Below, piece after piece: positions 25,497 to 36,378 of a stretch of DNA of 64,000 nt (position 1 is the first letter of the stretch; each line of letters opens with the position of its first letter). The stretch covers positions 7,467,943-7,531,942 of the forward strand of contig CM039140.1 in NCBI GenBank assembly GCA_022036555.1, given 5' to 3'. This DNA is from Microstegium vimineum (lineage: Eukaryota; Streptophyta; Magnoliopsida; Poales; Poaceae). Under the pieces are notes generated by a model, which ran no database searches, was not told where the DNA came from, and saw only the letters and a list, made by a program, of their open reading frames with translations. The position numbers were made by a program, and so were the translations under genes.

Positions 25497-26152
25497 TTAG
25501 GCGCCATCAAAATTGATTTTTAGCTGGTCCGTGCCTGGTGGCTTCCACACGTTCTGTTGCATATTCAGGTTTGGCATGTGAATAACATCTCCTTGTACAT
25601 CTCTGATAAGTGAACCCACACAGCAAGCAACCTTCATACACGTCGGCATAAGCCAAAATTGTGCTAATGAACTCTTCTGAAGACTGAATATCCAGTAACA
25701 AACATCGGAGATCGGACATCCTCTAACCGCAGCTCTCTCCAACACTTACGCACATGCTTGCATTTCAAAAAGCAGTGGGCACCATCTTCATCAAAACGTT
25801 TGCATATCGGGCATCTTGTGTCTAGCTCCATATTCCGACGACTAATTTTCATCTTCACTGCCAAACTGTTATGTGCTAGTCTTCAAACAAACTGTATGAT
25901 TTTTGGTGGACAAGGCAATTGCCAAATTTTCTTCCTGACTCTCCTTCCTGTGTCAGCACGATCATTTGTTGAACTCTCCCCATGTTGTAACAAGCGATTC
26001 TGCTCCTCATTACATTCCAGCACATGGTAACTGGATTTAACTGAGAAAATGCCTTTCGAATCGAAGTGCCATGCAATGAAATCCTCCCTATCCGGTCTAA
26101 GAGTTATGGCAAGGATATTCATCGCATCATCTTCCCAGAAAATGTCTTTCAC
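25497..26152 (-). pseudogene. LINE zinc-finger RVT domain and start of RNase H
   Basis: The segment at 26152-25883 resembles the ...GIFSVKSSYHVL part, and 25864-25664 holds CPICKRFDEDGAHCF with the Cys/His spacing of zf-RVT. The next piece reads WKPPGTDQLKINFDGA, the first motif (FDG with the catalytic Asp) of RNase H, and continues past a 23-bp tandem duplication. Frame shifts separate the parts. Confidence 0.82.
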
Positions 26153-26768
26153 AATTGCTCATCCCATGAGTTTGTTATTGGATCAATCAATTCAGTGACC
26201 TTTGTCAACAAAGTTGTACCTCTCGGTGTTTGAGGCCTTCTACTAGCCCCAGCCGGCATCCATGGGTCATCCCAAATTCGAAATTGTTCACCATCACCAA
26301 CCCTCCATATAATACCTTTCTCCAAAGCTCTCAGCCCTCTTAACAAGCTGCGCCAAGTATATGAGATGCCCGGGCCTTCTTTTGCTGTCAACATGTTGCC
26401 ACTTGGAAAATATTTAGCTTGCAGTAGCCTTGCCACTAGGAAAATAGACGCCAAGCCTGTCTTGCAAGCATTGGCAGGTTAAAAAGATGCAGATGCTTGC
26501 AAGACACCCAATGCATGACATTGCAAAGCTAGGAATGGCCTGTGCAACGGTTTTAATAAGAGTTTCATTGCCTGCCTTGGACAAAAGTTTTTCTTTCCAT
26601 CCTTCAATACGTTTCCATACCCTATCTTTCAAATAGGTGAATATTTTTGCCTTCGATCCCCCCATATACACCGGCAAACCCATATACTTATCACTTCTCG
26701 CCTCATGTAACACTCCCAAAACCTGAAGGAACACATCTTTGGCATTATCACTACAGTTCTTACTAAAA

Positions 26769-27247
26769 GGCAATGCTAACGTATCTCGAATCATTCTGAG
26801 CCTTTGATTTTTTCACATTTTATGAATTAATTAATAAATTAAGAAAATCAGAAAAACAAAAATACTTCCGTAATTAGGGACAGTTGTGCGGTATCGTGAC
26901 CTCCGCATGTAACCAGACATCATGCTATTATAATCCGTACACACACACATGCAAATCATGTATACATGCAAATCCTACCATATACAAAATTAAATGTATA
27001 AAGTCACATGCAAAATTATATAGTAATGAGAATACATCAAGTACAAAGTTATAGAATAAAAAAGTTTAACCATATTAGTCAGAGATCACACATACATCAA
27101 TCAAATCTAGAAAAGAGACAACTTTCCTCATTTATCTTATTTTATCAAATTAAAATTAATCAAATATACATTTCATCTATTACCTCACCTCCTAGGAGGT
27201 AAGAGGCGATCGGATCACAATCATTTGGAGGTACACCAACAAAGGCC
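26769..27247. mobile_element. 479-bp insertion with 10-bp target-site duplication (Mutator-like?)
   Basis: The LINE reading stops at a Ser-Lys pair on one side and resumes with the same residues on the other. The exact 10-bp repeat CTTACTAAAA flanks the insert at 26759-26768 and 27248-27257; removing one copy plus the insert restores the LINE frame. A 9-10-bp duplication is typical of Mutator-like elements. The ends (GGCAATGCTAAC and, complemented, GGCCTTTGTTGG) are only weakly inverted. It is AT-rich and non-coding, with a CCTCCTAGGAGG palindrome near 27190-27203. Confidence 0.7.
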
Positions 27248-28111
27248 CTTACTAAAAAGCATATATGACTTTTCCTTATTAATAGTTTGCTCCGAGCATT
27301 CTTCATATAATTGTAGCACATTATGAAGATGGCCTGCACTCTCTTGGTTGACTTTCAGGAGAAGCAGTGAATCATCAGCAAACAACAAATGTGTAATACT
27401 CGGTGCACCCTCACAAATAGTCATCTCTTTTGGCGCTCGTTTCCTTCTGCTGAATTCAGTAACGCTGAAAATCCTTCAGCACAAATGAGGAACAAATATG
27501 GAGAGAGAGGATCTCCCTGTCTTAGCCCCTTGATGGAAAACCTTCCTTAGTTAGGTCGTCATTAACTTTGATTCTATATGAGATATTTGATATGCATTTC
27601 ATAATTAACGGAACCCAACTTGGCCATCATTTTCACTAGAAACTCCCACTCTACTTAGTCATAAGCCTTACTCATATATCCAATTTCAGTGCCGCAAAAC
27701 TATCCATCCCACTCCTCTTGTTCTGTTGAAAGTGGGTTAACTCATATGCTATCAAAATGTTATATGTGATTAGTCTGCCCGAAACAAATGCGCTCTGATT
27801 CAGGGAAATAACATCGGGAAGAATAAACTTCAAACAATTGGAAAGTACCGTCTCATTCCATTTATCCGGCATTGTGCCCCACTCAGAAAATGCAAGACTT
27901 CCATTGTCACATCCCTCCCTACAATACCCCAGTGTTTCTTATAGAAAAATATCCCAGTGTTTCTTATAGAAAAGAGACATCACACCATTATCTCCAAGTG
28001 ATTTCAAGTCTTCAATCTCTTCCAACCCACTTTTAACCTTCTCCTCGGTAAACGACTTCAACAAAGTATCATTCATAACATTGGACACTTTTGAATGGAC
28101 GCAATGCAATA

Positions 28112-28365
28112 CTTCGGCTCCTTCGGCTCACGGGTAGGCCAAAGGAAAAACGTAGGATTCGAGTTTGTAGGAAAGGGAAACATTCCCATGTTCATGTCTC
28201 GGACTTCGCGAAAACAAGAGCTCCGAGTGGATAGTTTCTTTCCTGTATTTCTGTGAGAGCGAGCGAATCCAGAGGAACGAATCCTCCGTTTCTCCTACGC
28301 CTTCCAAAGGGATGATGATGTCATCAATCTGGTAGGATTCGATTCCCTTCTTCAACTCGGGCGCA
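28112..28365. mobile_element. ~250-bp insertion in the LINE, unclassified
   Basis: The LINE protein similarity is lost between a VHSKVSNVM segment (near 28090) and a PFTSHTC segment (near 28375). The sequence between has a different base composition and contains two direct copies of a TAGGATTCGA motif. Terminal repeats and a target duplication were not resolved. The edges are approximate. Confidence 0.45.
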
Positions 28366-28639
28366 TGTATGAGATGTAAATGGATTTTTATAATAATTAG
28401 TCACCACCGTCTCTAGCATCTCCTCCAACCTTTCCACTACTCACCCTCCTTCCTCCACCAGCCTATTAATTCTACTACTCTTCCTCCTCTCCAACGCATA
28501 CTTGTGAAAGAAATACGTATTCCGATCACTTTTGAAGATTAGAGCAACAAACGAGATTAGTGAAAGAGTTTCTTGATATCCATCCATTTTATTAGAAAAT
28601 AGAGATTTTGGTGAAATCTCTTCGAACAACCACTAATCG

Positions 28640-28960
28640 GATCTTCAAATGTTGTCATTTTCTGCTTCTGGTTTCTCGCTAGCAAAAAAACAATAGAGAA
28701 CAAGGATTATTAACTCTCTAAAGTGCATACAAGATATAGAGAACGTTATTTGAAGGGTGAAAAGATAGATCATGAATTTTATTAAAAATAACTCTCTAAA
28801 TAAGTATTTAGAGAATGGATTATAAAATATTGTTGGAGATACACAAATATCTTCTATGTTACAATAAAATACCCTAAATATATATGGGTTCTTTAATAGC
28901 TTTGTAAATTTCCTATTTTATAGATTCAAAACTTCCAAATTTATGCTACTTATTCTTGCA
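28640..28960. other. AT-rich intergenic stretch, possible MITE debris
   Basis: No coding frame or recognisable domain is visible. Short inverted matches such as ACTCTCTAAA and TTTAGAGAAT between about 28709 and 28820 resemble a decayed AT-rich MITE, but no ends can be fixed. Confidence 0.3.
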
Positions 28961-30232
28961 TTGAGTTTTGTCAAGTCTTGTTGACCCTTGTTGGGAAAGT
29001 TATCATACTCCCAAGATCAAGATCACATACATTTCACATATAAATGCTGCTCCTACGTGAGAGTACGCAAAAAATATGCTTATATTGAGATGCACCAAAA
29101 ACCTCTGCTCTTACCCTAGAAGTTGACAAAAACACGGTTGTCAAATAAATATTCCATGCTCTAAAAGATAGTGATCCCTCTCTATCTAGATATGTGGTTT
29201 AGAAAAAAAGACATGGGCTATGCTATAGATTGAAGAAAAAATGATCACATGAAGTACAAGTGTAAAAATAAAAAAAAAATATGAGCACATGAAGGCTCAT
29301 GTAAAAAAAGATAAGAAGAGATAGCCATTGTCTCAAAATAAAAGCTGGAAAGAGATGACTCATATCAAGGAGTATAGTATAGGTTTAACATTATTTTATC
29401 CACACACATGTACTTCTTGATCTAGGGGTATGTCATCTTTCTCCTTGGATTCAAGCTTTGACTTAACAAAATATGTAGAATAAGTATGCCTTCATATCTT
29501 TCCCTACCCAAAGATCCATATAAGCTTCCTAGAAGTAAGAAGAAAAGAAGGAAACACTATGATATGCCTTGGTAAGGAACCAAACCACAAATTTGAGCAA
29601 ATTGAGAGAATCATTTGAGGGGCTAATAAGCTATGTTTAAATTTTCAAAATCAAATGAAAACCCTAAGTTTTGAGAAGATTGATGTAAGGGGATTTGAAT
29701 CCATGCTATTTCATTATTCAATTACCAAAGTTAATGTAGTAGACACTTAAAAAGTTCACAAGTTCAGGTGAAGCTTGGAATAACTTGTATGTAGATTTCA
29801 CATCAATGAGATATTCAACCTTAGTCCTTGAACCTTTAGTCAAGAACAAGCAAAGGGCTAAGTGTGGGGGAGCTTGTTGGCGGTCCTTAACTCCTATTTC
29901 TAACTGCCAACTCTTACATAAAATATGCTCAAATGGACACCAAACTTCGAAGTAGGGATTATAAGTAAGCAATTCCATGAGTTTTGGTGATTTACCATTT
30001 CCAAGAGAACATGTTAGGATAACACAAGAATCATGCTAAAGTATACAAAGCACATGGATTCTCCCAATGTTGTGAGGTAATATGGGTGAGTTTGAAAGTT
30101 AGATCCGGAGACAAATTTTTCATCGAACACTTATGTACCTTTGAGGAGTGAAAACATTTTAGCAACTCCTAATCCAATGCTTATGTTTAGTTGGGCTAAG
30201 GGACTAGGGAATGTTAAACTTGGGGTGGAGTT
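28960..30232 (+). mobile_element. 3' non-coding internal region of a Ty3/gypsy element, with polypurine tracts
   Basis: The stretch has no coding frame. It resembles the tail between integrase and 3' LTR in Tat/Athila-like grass elements: a CTTTCCCTACC block, CTTGGTAAGGAACCAAACC, and two purine tracts, TGTGGGGGAG at about 29862-29872 and TTGGGGTGGAG just before 30233. Each tract is followed by a TGTTG LTR-like start. The identification rests on recalled family patterns, so the subfamily is unsure. Confidence 0.5.
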
Positions 30233-31994
30233 TGTTGATTGTCACTAACGTTGACTATAAAACATTAATATGATATACTTGTATCCTTTAAAGCAATCAC
30301 CAACATAGGTATAGAGGTTTGAACTAACTATGTCCACGAGTCTTGATGATTTTTGTGAAGGTAGGAGGATTTATACAGAGAACGGACCAAGAAGGCCAAC
30401 TCATATCAACAAATCAAATCCAATTGTCATGGTACCAACTCTATTGGAAACTAAACATCCACACCTATCAAAGGAGTGAAGCCCCATTGATGGAGATAAC
30501 TACCACCTTAATCTGTCAACCATTTATGAGAAAGGGTATAAAATCAATCACCAACATAGGTTTAGGGGTTCAACTAACATAATTCCACAAGTTTTGGTGA
30601 ATTTGTGCTTCTAGAGTTTTATCAGAAAATACACAAAGGAGGACTTACACATGAGAAGAAAACAAGGATTTCCACCATGACATCTATGTAGGAAGGATCT
30701 AGAAGGACCTAGAAGCCATGCTACCAAAGCAGAGGGTGAACCACCACTTGTAGGCCAACTGACCTCCCTCAGGCCTCATGTCAGCCATCTTCGAGGGTCG
30801 GTTCTTCACCACCTTGGAGGACTCATATCCACCATTGCTTAAATTGGTTTGACTCAAGGGCTTAGGACTGACGCCCCAACCTGTATAAGTAGCCCTAAAG
30901 CGCTTCCTTGAGGCCAAACCTAAGAAGCCTTGAAGCATTATCTCCTCTCTCACCAAAAGCTAGAGTTTCCACCATAGAATTGGAATAGAACTCCAATTCC
31001 TCAAAGTTTAAGTATAGGCTAGCTAGCTAGGTTCAAGTAGAGTTAGGCTATCACTCAAGATTTTGGATTCGTCATATGGTTGCTAGTATAGCTCTTCTAT
31101 CTCTCCATTTATGGCTTTATTCTTATTCAATACTATGTTTCTATTTATTATGTTCCTAGTTTGCTTTAGTAGTATTCTTGATATAGTTTTAATTGATAAC
31201 AAGTTTAATGCATATGTTCGCAAAGTGCTTAGCTCAGTACTCAAGTGTGTAAAGTGGTCGACATTATGTAAGCATGGTGCTTATATGCTATTTACCTACG
31301 GATGCACCCTATATTCTGGGCCATGTGGTAGATCATGTGTGTGATATAATGTTGAGTCCTATGTAGTCCACTCCTTGTTTGTAGGACAAGTAGAACCCGG
31401 TTGCAAAGGAAGACAAACTTTGTTCTTAATCTTCCTTAGTAATATTCCCTATGCATAGATCCAAGGTCTTTAATTCTACAAGTGAGAGTATATATGATAG
31501 AGTAGATGTAAAGATCTAGTAAATAATAAATGACTTGAGAATCCTATCTCTTAACTAATCTCCTGTTAGCCTTACTTCATTAGAGAGTATCTATTTCTAT
31601 CTCTAGAAACATTTATCATTAATGCTATATATATATATGGCTTACCCCTAAGAAAGTATATGTTTTGTTATGGATTTTATCATAAGTATACATATTTGTC
31701 AATTATCTCTAGCCACCATTCCTCCCTATGGAAAATATAAATAACAATACCTGGTTTACTCCTGATAAAATATTGCAATAGTACTTTATGTGTGCTTGTG
31801 GATACTGTCATTGTCATTCTAAAGATAAGTACCATCTTTATAAATACCAAACCAAAGAAATTCTAGTGTTATTGTTGGGGATGAAAACCTAGTATTTATG
31901 GTGATGTTAGGAGTGTCATCAAGTATTTTTGGCACCATTGCTGGGGATGGATTTAAAATTCCATTCCTAGTAATGTCGCTAAGAAATGATAACA
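30233..31994 (+). repeat. Ty3/gypsy LTR (~1.76 kb)
   Basis: It begins TGTTGATTGTC after a purine tract and ends GATAACA eight bases before a primer-binding site. Its end, GTCGCTAAGAAATG, is shared with the solo LTR at 32675-34273 (read on that element's coding strand), showing the same family. A TATA-like TATAAG occurs at 30883. Inside, a ~55-bp segment (AATCACCAACATAGGT to GTTTTGGTGA-like) is present twice, near 30295 and 30545. The matching second LTR of this element was not found. Confidence 0.7.
30879..30892 (+). promoter_or_regulatory. TATA-like box of the gypsy LTR
   Basis: TGTATAAGTAGCCC lies in a GC-richer part of the LTR, in the position expected at the U3/R boundary. It is supported only by motif and context. 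Confidence 0.4.
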
Positions 31995-32002
31995 AGCATT
32001 TT

Positions 32003-32020
32003 TGGCACCATTGTCGGGGA
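32003..32020 (+). other. Primer-binding site of the gypsy element
   Basis: TGGCACCATTGTCGGGGA resembles the TGGCGCC-type site complementary to the 3' end of plant tRNA-Asp, used by Tat/Athila-like elements. It sits eight bases after the LTR end. A near copy (TGGCACCATTGCTGGGGA) also occurs upstream, within the LTR at about 31930. Confidence 0.65.
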
Positions 32021-32224
32021 TGAAACATTTAGCTATTAGAGAAATTGATCAAATAAATACTTATAGATGAAATCATAACTAGGCACCTATACTTTAGCAG
32101 GTTTACCCTTGTTTGTTTTTGATATATATTATACAAGGTAAAGCATGATTAGTTTTTATTCATCAAATTCTATCAATCACAATCAAACCAATCAAGAGGC
32201 AACTCAACACGAGAATTTGAAGCT

Positions 32225-32674
32225 ATGATTGACAAAACTCTATGAGAGTTCTCTACTCCAAGCACTGAGAACATTCATATTAGACCAACACTCCAAACTA
32301 ACAACCTTGAGTTTGAGATCAAGCCAAGCCTCATAAACATGGTGCAAGCTACTCCTTTTAGTGGAAAGGCACATGAAGATGCTAGTGCCCATCTTCAGAA
32401 TTTTCTAGAGATCGGTAGCATAATCATCAGCAAGGATATTGCTCAAGACATCATACTACTTTCTCTCTTCCCTCTCTCATTAATAGGAGGAGCGAAGAAG
32501 TGGTTCTACACCAACCAAGATGACATCAACACATGCGCAAAGTGTTCAAAGGTCTTTCTCGCAAAGTTTTTCTTTATAGGCAATACCAATGCCTTAAGAG
32601 GAAAGATTTCTAACTTCCAACAACAAAAAGAAGAAACCATTCCAAAAGAATGGTGACATTTTCAAGATTATATC
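32225..32674 (+). pseudogene. Gypsy gag, 5' part (interrupted)
   Basis: The frame includes PFSGKAHEDASAHLQNF, then LFPLSLIGGAKKWFY and FLAKFFF, the sequence pattern of the Retrotrans_gag domain of Athila/Tat elements, which forms the virus-like particle. A TGA at 32243-32245 breaks the start. The frame is cut at 32674 by an inserted solo LTR, and the matching continuation appears at 34279 after the insert. The zinc-knuckle part is not present. Confidence 0.82.
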
Positions 32675-34273
32675 TGTTGACATTTCTTAGCGACATACTA
32701 AAAGTAGAGATAAATCCCCATCCTTAGCAAGGCACCAGAAATGCAGGAGTCACCTTCTAACATCACTTAACACTAAGTTGTCATCCCTAGCATGATATTA
32801 GAAAATGTTGAAATAATCTACACTTAACAATTTAAAAAATTCTATAGAGTATATCCGCAAGCGCACAAATAATTCTCCTATTGTAGCATTTCACCCGGTG
32901 AGATTCTCCGAGTATCGTTAATTTGTTTATGCCAAAAGGAAAACTTTCAACTAATTGCAGGAATTAAACAGGGATAGAAAAGGAAACCTAAATGCATATA
33001 GCTTTGACTATAAATGTGCAAACCTAAGATTAGACCAACCTTTCTAATGCTTTAGCAGGGGTAAGTCATGTCAAGATAAATAAATATGATAATAAAGATA
33101 TAAGATAAATGGTATTCCAGAGATAGAAATAGAGACTCACTAATAATATAGTCAGGCAACTCAAGATTCGGCTAGAGTAAAAGAATCCTAAGTAATTACC
33201 AAATAAAAAGGAACTAAGCACACCCTACCTACATACTATCATCTATAGCATAACTGATTCAGAAAACATCATAAGGAGCATCAACCATGGAGGCTATTAA
33301 GATAGAATCGTCACTTCCGTCGCGACCGCGCTCTGCCAGGACTATGTGCCAAGGGTGGACTATAGAGGAATCAACGCAGCTATAAGAGTCACCTACACGA
33401 ACTACCATATGACACGGCACATCAGGAGACATGCGTAGGTACGTATAATATCTAGGCACCATGCCTACATAATACATACCACCTAACCCACTCGAGAATT
33501 GAATTAGGCGCTTTACGATCTTATAAAGATAATCATAACCAATCTTAACTATATGTAATATGCAAATAGAATAAACTAAGCACTCAATAAGTAGCAATAT
33601 ACTAATGAAGTATAAAGTCATAATGAGATACAAGATAAATTACCGATCTCCAGACGAACGAATCTGGAATCCCGAGCGTATCGCCCAACTCCACTTGAGC
33701 CTTGATAGCTACCTAGCTAATAACTTGAAGCACTAAAGTTCTAATCTAATCTCTAGAAACCCTAGATCTATTCTATTCTTAAACTGGCTCTGACTTGACC
33801 TGGATCAGTTGAATTGATGCCTCCCGGGGGGTACAGGGCTCTATTTATAGCCCGGTGGGATGCGCGACAGCCGTTGGATCAAACCGACTTAAGGTAGGGC
33901 TTAGATTAATCTTCAAAGGCGGTGGAGGAATCTTCAAGAAGATGGCAGCCAGTGGGCCCAGAGGGGTGCCGCCGGCCCTACCCCATGCCGGCCGGCCCCA
34001 CATGGTGGGGTCTGGGCCCCCTCTTCGCTTCGGTGTCTGCAGGATCCTCCGTGAGTTAATTGGTAACTATATCTCTGCGGGATTTGTTCGATATCTTCTC
34101 TGATTTGATTCTCTTTATTGCTTTTTTCTGGAATAGTCCTTGGAAAATAATAGAACACCAAAAATCGTGGAATTTGTTATATAAAGCCCTATATTTCTCG
34201 ACATTTTTATGTGATTGATCCATTTATTATGTTTATAATTGTATAAAAAAGTTGACGCTAACGACCGTCAACA
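32675..34273 (-). mobile_element. Solo LTR inserted into gag, with perfect 5-bp target duplication
   Basis: The 1599-bp segment has matching ends, TGTTGAC and GTCAACA, and is bracketed by ATATC on both sides (32670-32674 and 34274-34278). Gag similarity resumes directly after it. On the minus strand it contains GGCTATAAATAGAGCCC near 33843, a clear TATA box, so it is transcribed leftwards, opposite to the host gag. Its last bases share GTCGCTAAGAAATG with the LTR at 30233-31994, so it is the same family. No internal region remains, as after LTR-LTR recombination. Confidence 0.9.
33838..33860 (-). promoter_or_regulatory. TATA box of the solo LTR
   Basis: On the minus strand GGGCTATAAATAGAGCCC is a textbook plant LTR TATA box. 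It could still drive transcription into the adjoining gag remnant in antisense. Confidence 0.6.
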
Positions 34274-34278
34274 ATATC

Positions 34279-34370
34279 TCAGATTGTCCTCATCATGGAA
34301 TAGATGATTGGTTGTTCATGCAAGGATTCTATCACGGATTAACTAATAAAGCACATGAACAAGTAGATTA
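34279..34370 (+). pseudogene. Gypsy gag continuation after the solo LTR
   Basis: Reads ISDCPHHGIDDWLFMQGFYH and then a GLTNKAHEQ segment, the conserved stretch that follows the central gag region in Athila/Tat elements. It lies downstream of the ATATC duplication. After about 34370 the similarity is lost, and the copia element begins at 34453. Confidence 0.78.
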
Positions 34371-34452
34371 CACTACCACAGGGAAGCTACGGCCTTGCTA
34401 CGCCATCCATCAGAGCTCTACCACCTCTTGGACAGTTGTTTCCATGCCCATC

Positions 34453-36321
34453 TGAGAGTCCCTCATGTGTTTGGTTTTGAGTAATTGATGAAACCTACCC
34501 AAAGTACTAATCTTGATCTCTAAGTGTGAATCATGAGATAGGTTGGTACATCCCATGTGGAGCAAATGGATCAAAGGTGGTGATTGCAAAGGCTCTAGCA
34601 TGGTGATGCAAAATGAAAAGGAGTTCAAGGCAAAGGTGAAATAGGAATCCTTTTTGGTTTGGTGATCAAGACACCATAGAGGGTGTGATCAATTTTAGGA
34701 TAAATAACAATACTATCAAGAAGGGAGCTCTTGTGAATGATTACGGTTATCATGTGCCACTAGGTTCTTTGCATTGCATTTAAAATCAAATGAACTAGTG
34801 AAACAACCAACTAATTCCAAGAAAAATGTGAAGTAAAAGCTAACACACGTGCACAAGTGTTGAGATCACTTAGTGTTAGCCCCTAGAAGCTTAGAAGAAG
34901 TTGGAGAAGTGTTTGAGCTGCTAAAAGAGCTCCGGACAGGGGTCCGGACGCTAGGGTTTGGGTGTGTCCGGACCATTGGGTGCATCCGGACACACACCCT
35001 AAGCTGACAACTCTGTGGACAGAGACCCGAACGCTCTTGGTCGTCCGGACAGCGTCCAGATCATTTTGCGCTATCTGGTCGGCTCTGTGTAGAGTCCGGA
35101 CGCTAGGTTGCGTCCGGACGGTGGACACCGGATGCGCGTCCGCAGGAAAAGAGGCTCTCGGAAGCTCTCTGCATAGAGTCCAGACGGTACTGTTGGGGAG
35201 TCTGGACCGGACTGCAGAGAGCGTCCGGAGCCACGTGGCGCATTATGGCGCACGCGGAAAGAAGACAATTTGAAAGGGGGCTTGACCAGACGCATGCGCG
35301 TTGGTCCGGACGGTGGCTGGTCAGCGTCCGGAGTGCCTCGCAGAGCCGTTGGCGCTCGGTTTGTGAAGGGTTCGGACGCGGCTGATGGTTCGGACCCCCA
35401 GTGTTTGCAGCGTCCGGAGTGGACGCAGAGGCAGTGTTTTGGGGGCTAAATGGATAGTTTTTGAGTGGAGGCTATATAAGGTGGTATGGCCGGCCCAAGG
35501 GGCACTCTCTTGCACATTTTCATCACTCACACACTAGTGCTCATTTGTGAGAGCCTCCACCATTCATTCTCATTGATAGACTTGCTAATTTCATGAGAGA
35601 TTGAGTGAACCAAGTGCATTGCTTGATTGATTGCATACTAGTGGCACTTGATGATCGTCGTCATCGCGGAGCTCTTGTTATTCTTGGAGATTTCCATCTC
35701 CTAGACGGCTTGGTGCAACGAGGATCGTTAAGCGGAGAAAGGTGATTGTCTTCGGCTTCGATCGGTGGATTGTGAGGGGTTCTTGAACCTTCCCCGCGGG
35801 AGTTCGCGAAAGGTATCTCTAGTGGATTGCTCGTAGCTTGTGGATCCCTATCTTGTATTTGTTTTGCGGCACCCGGTGACGAGTTTGGCGTGTGATGCCA
35901 ATTAGTGCGTGAACCTCCAAGTAGGTGTATCGCTATAACGGGGACTAGCTTGTTGGCAAACAAGTGAACCTCGGAGAAAAATCTTGTTTCACATTGTCTC
36001 TGTCCGAGGATTTCTATTGTTATTGATTGGCTACATATTGATCTCCTCTCCACGTCGGTATAACCCTCCTAACTCTAGCTTTGCATTACCTTCTTTACAT
36101 TCTTGCAAAGTAGAGTAGCTCTCTAGCTCTCTAGGTTGCTAGCTTAGTTGTGTGCTCTAGTTGTTATCTTGCTAGTAACTAGAATTGTTAGGTGGTTTGC
36201 CGACCCTTAGAGCTAGAGCAAACTTGCTTACGCCATGTTTTATTATAACAAGTTTGCCTAAGTGTTGTTGTAGATTTTTTAATAGGCTATTCACCCCCTC
36301 TAGCCATATCTAGACCTTTCA
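34453..36321 (+). repeat. Sirevirus-like 5' LTR
   Basis: It starts TGAGAGTCCCTC and ends CTTTCA just before the primer site. Differences from the 3' LTR are scattered in the first ~720 bp (about 3% by eye in the first 300) and include an indel near 36120. From about 35171 to 35729 I see no difference. U3 carries about eleven TCCGGA palindromes between 34930 and 35420. Confidence 0.93.
35471..35482 (+). promoter_or_regulatory. TATA box of the copia 5' LTR
   Basis: GCTATATAAGGT lies about 1.02 kb into the LTR, just downstream of the palindrome-rich U3. An identical copy is found in the 3' LTR. Confidence 0.65.
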
Positions 36322-36323
36322 AG

Positions 36324-36338
36324 TGGTATCAAAGCCGG
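36324..36338 (+). other. Primer-binding site (initiator Met tRNA type)
   Basis: TGGTATCAAAGCCGG begins two bases after the LTR end. The TGGTATCA(G/A)AGC form is the usual copia site complementary to the 3' end of plant initiator tRNA-Met. Confidence 0.85.
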
Positions 36339-36378
36339 TACACCGTTCTTACAAGGCTTAACATCCCACGGTGTTAAA

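Larger units (their letters stand above)
26149..28629 (-). pseudogene. LINE ORF2 reverse transcriptase and linker (broken)
   Basis: A start-side segment at 28629-28441 contains a FFHKYALERRKSSRI motif typical of the region before the RT. The RT core shows SAFVSGRLIT (27790-27750), GLRQGDPLSPYLF (about 27500) and the catalytic FADD at 27382-27371. After an insertion, the fragment at 26794-26414 has the GLPVYMGGSK and KEKLLSKAGNETLIK segments of the RT thumb region, followed by a WRVGDGEQFRIWDDPW linker. There are stops and frame changes between all of these pieces. The enzyme would have copied LINE RNA by target-primed reverse transcription; it is inactive here. Confidence 0.87.
25075..28640 (-). 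mobile_element. 5'-truncated plant LINE (non-LTR retrotransposon), multiply interrupted
   Basis: Fragments on the minus strand, in order from 28640 to 25075, match ORF2 of plant L1-type LINEs: a GDRNT-like FFHK segment, the reverse transcriptase, the thumb/linker, a zinc-finger RVT domain and an RNase H domain. The endonuclease and 5' part are missing, as is usual for LINE 5' truncation. The frame shifts several times, there are in-frame stops, and three later insertions split it. It lies behind the OTLD1 promoter on the same strand but shows no sign of being expressed. Confidence 0.88.

Noticed and set aside
33259..33633. 124-codon minus-strand frame
   Set aside because: It lies in the transcribed part of the solo LTR and has no domain.
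34883..36053. Open frames on both strands in the copia LTR, repeated at 43.7-44.7 kb
   Set aside because: They come from the GC-rich palindromic U3 and U5 and match no protein.
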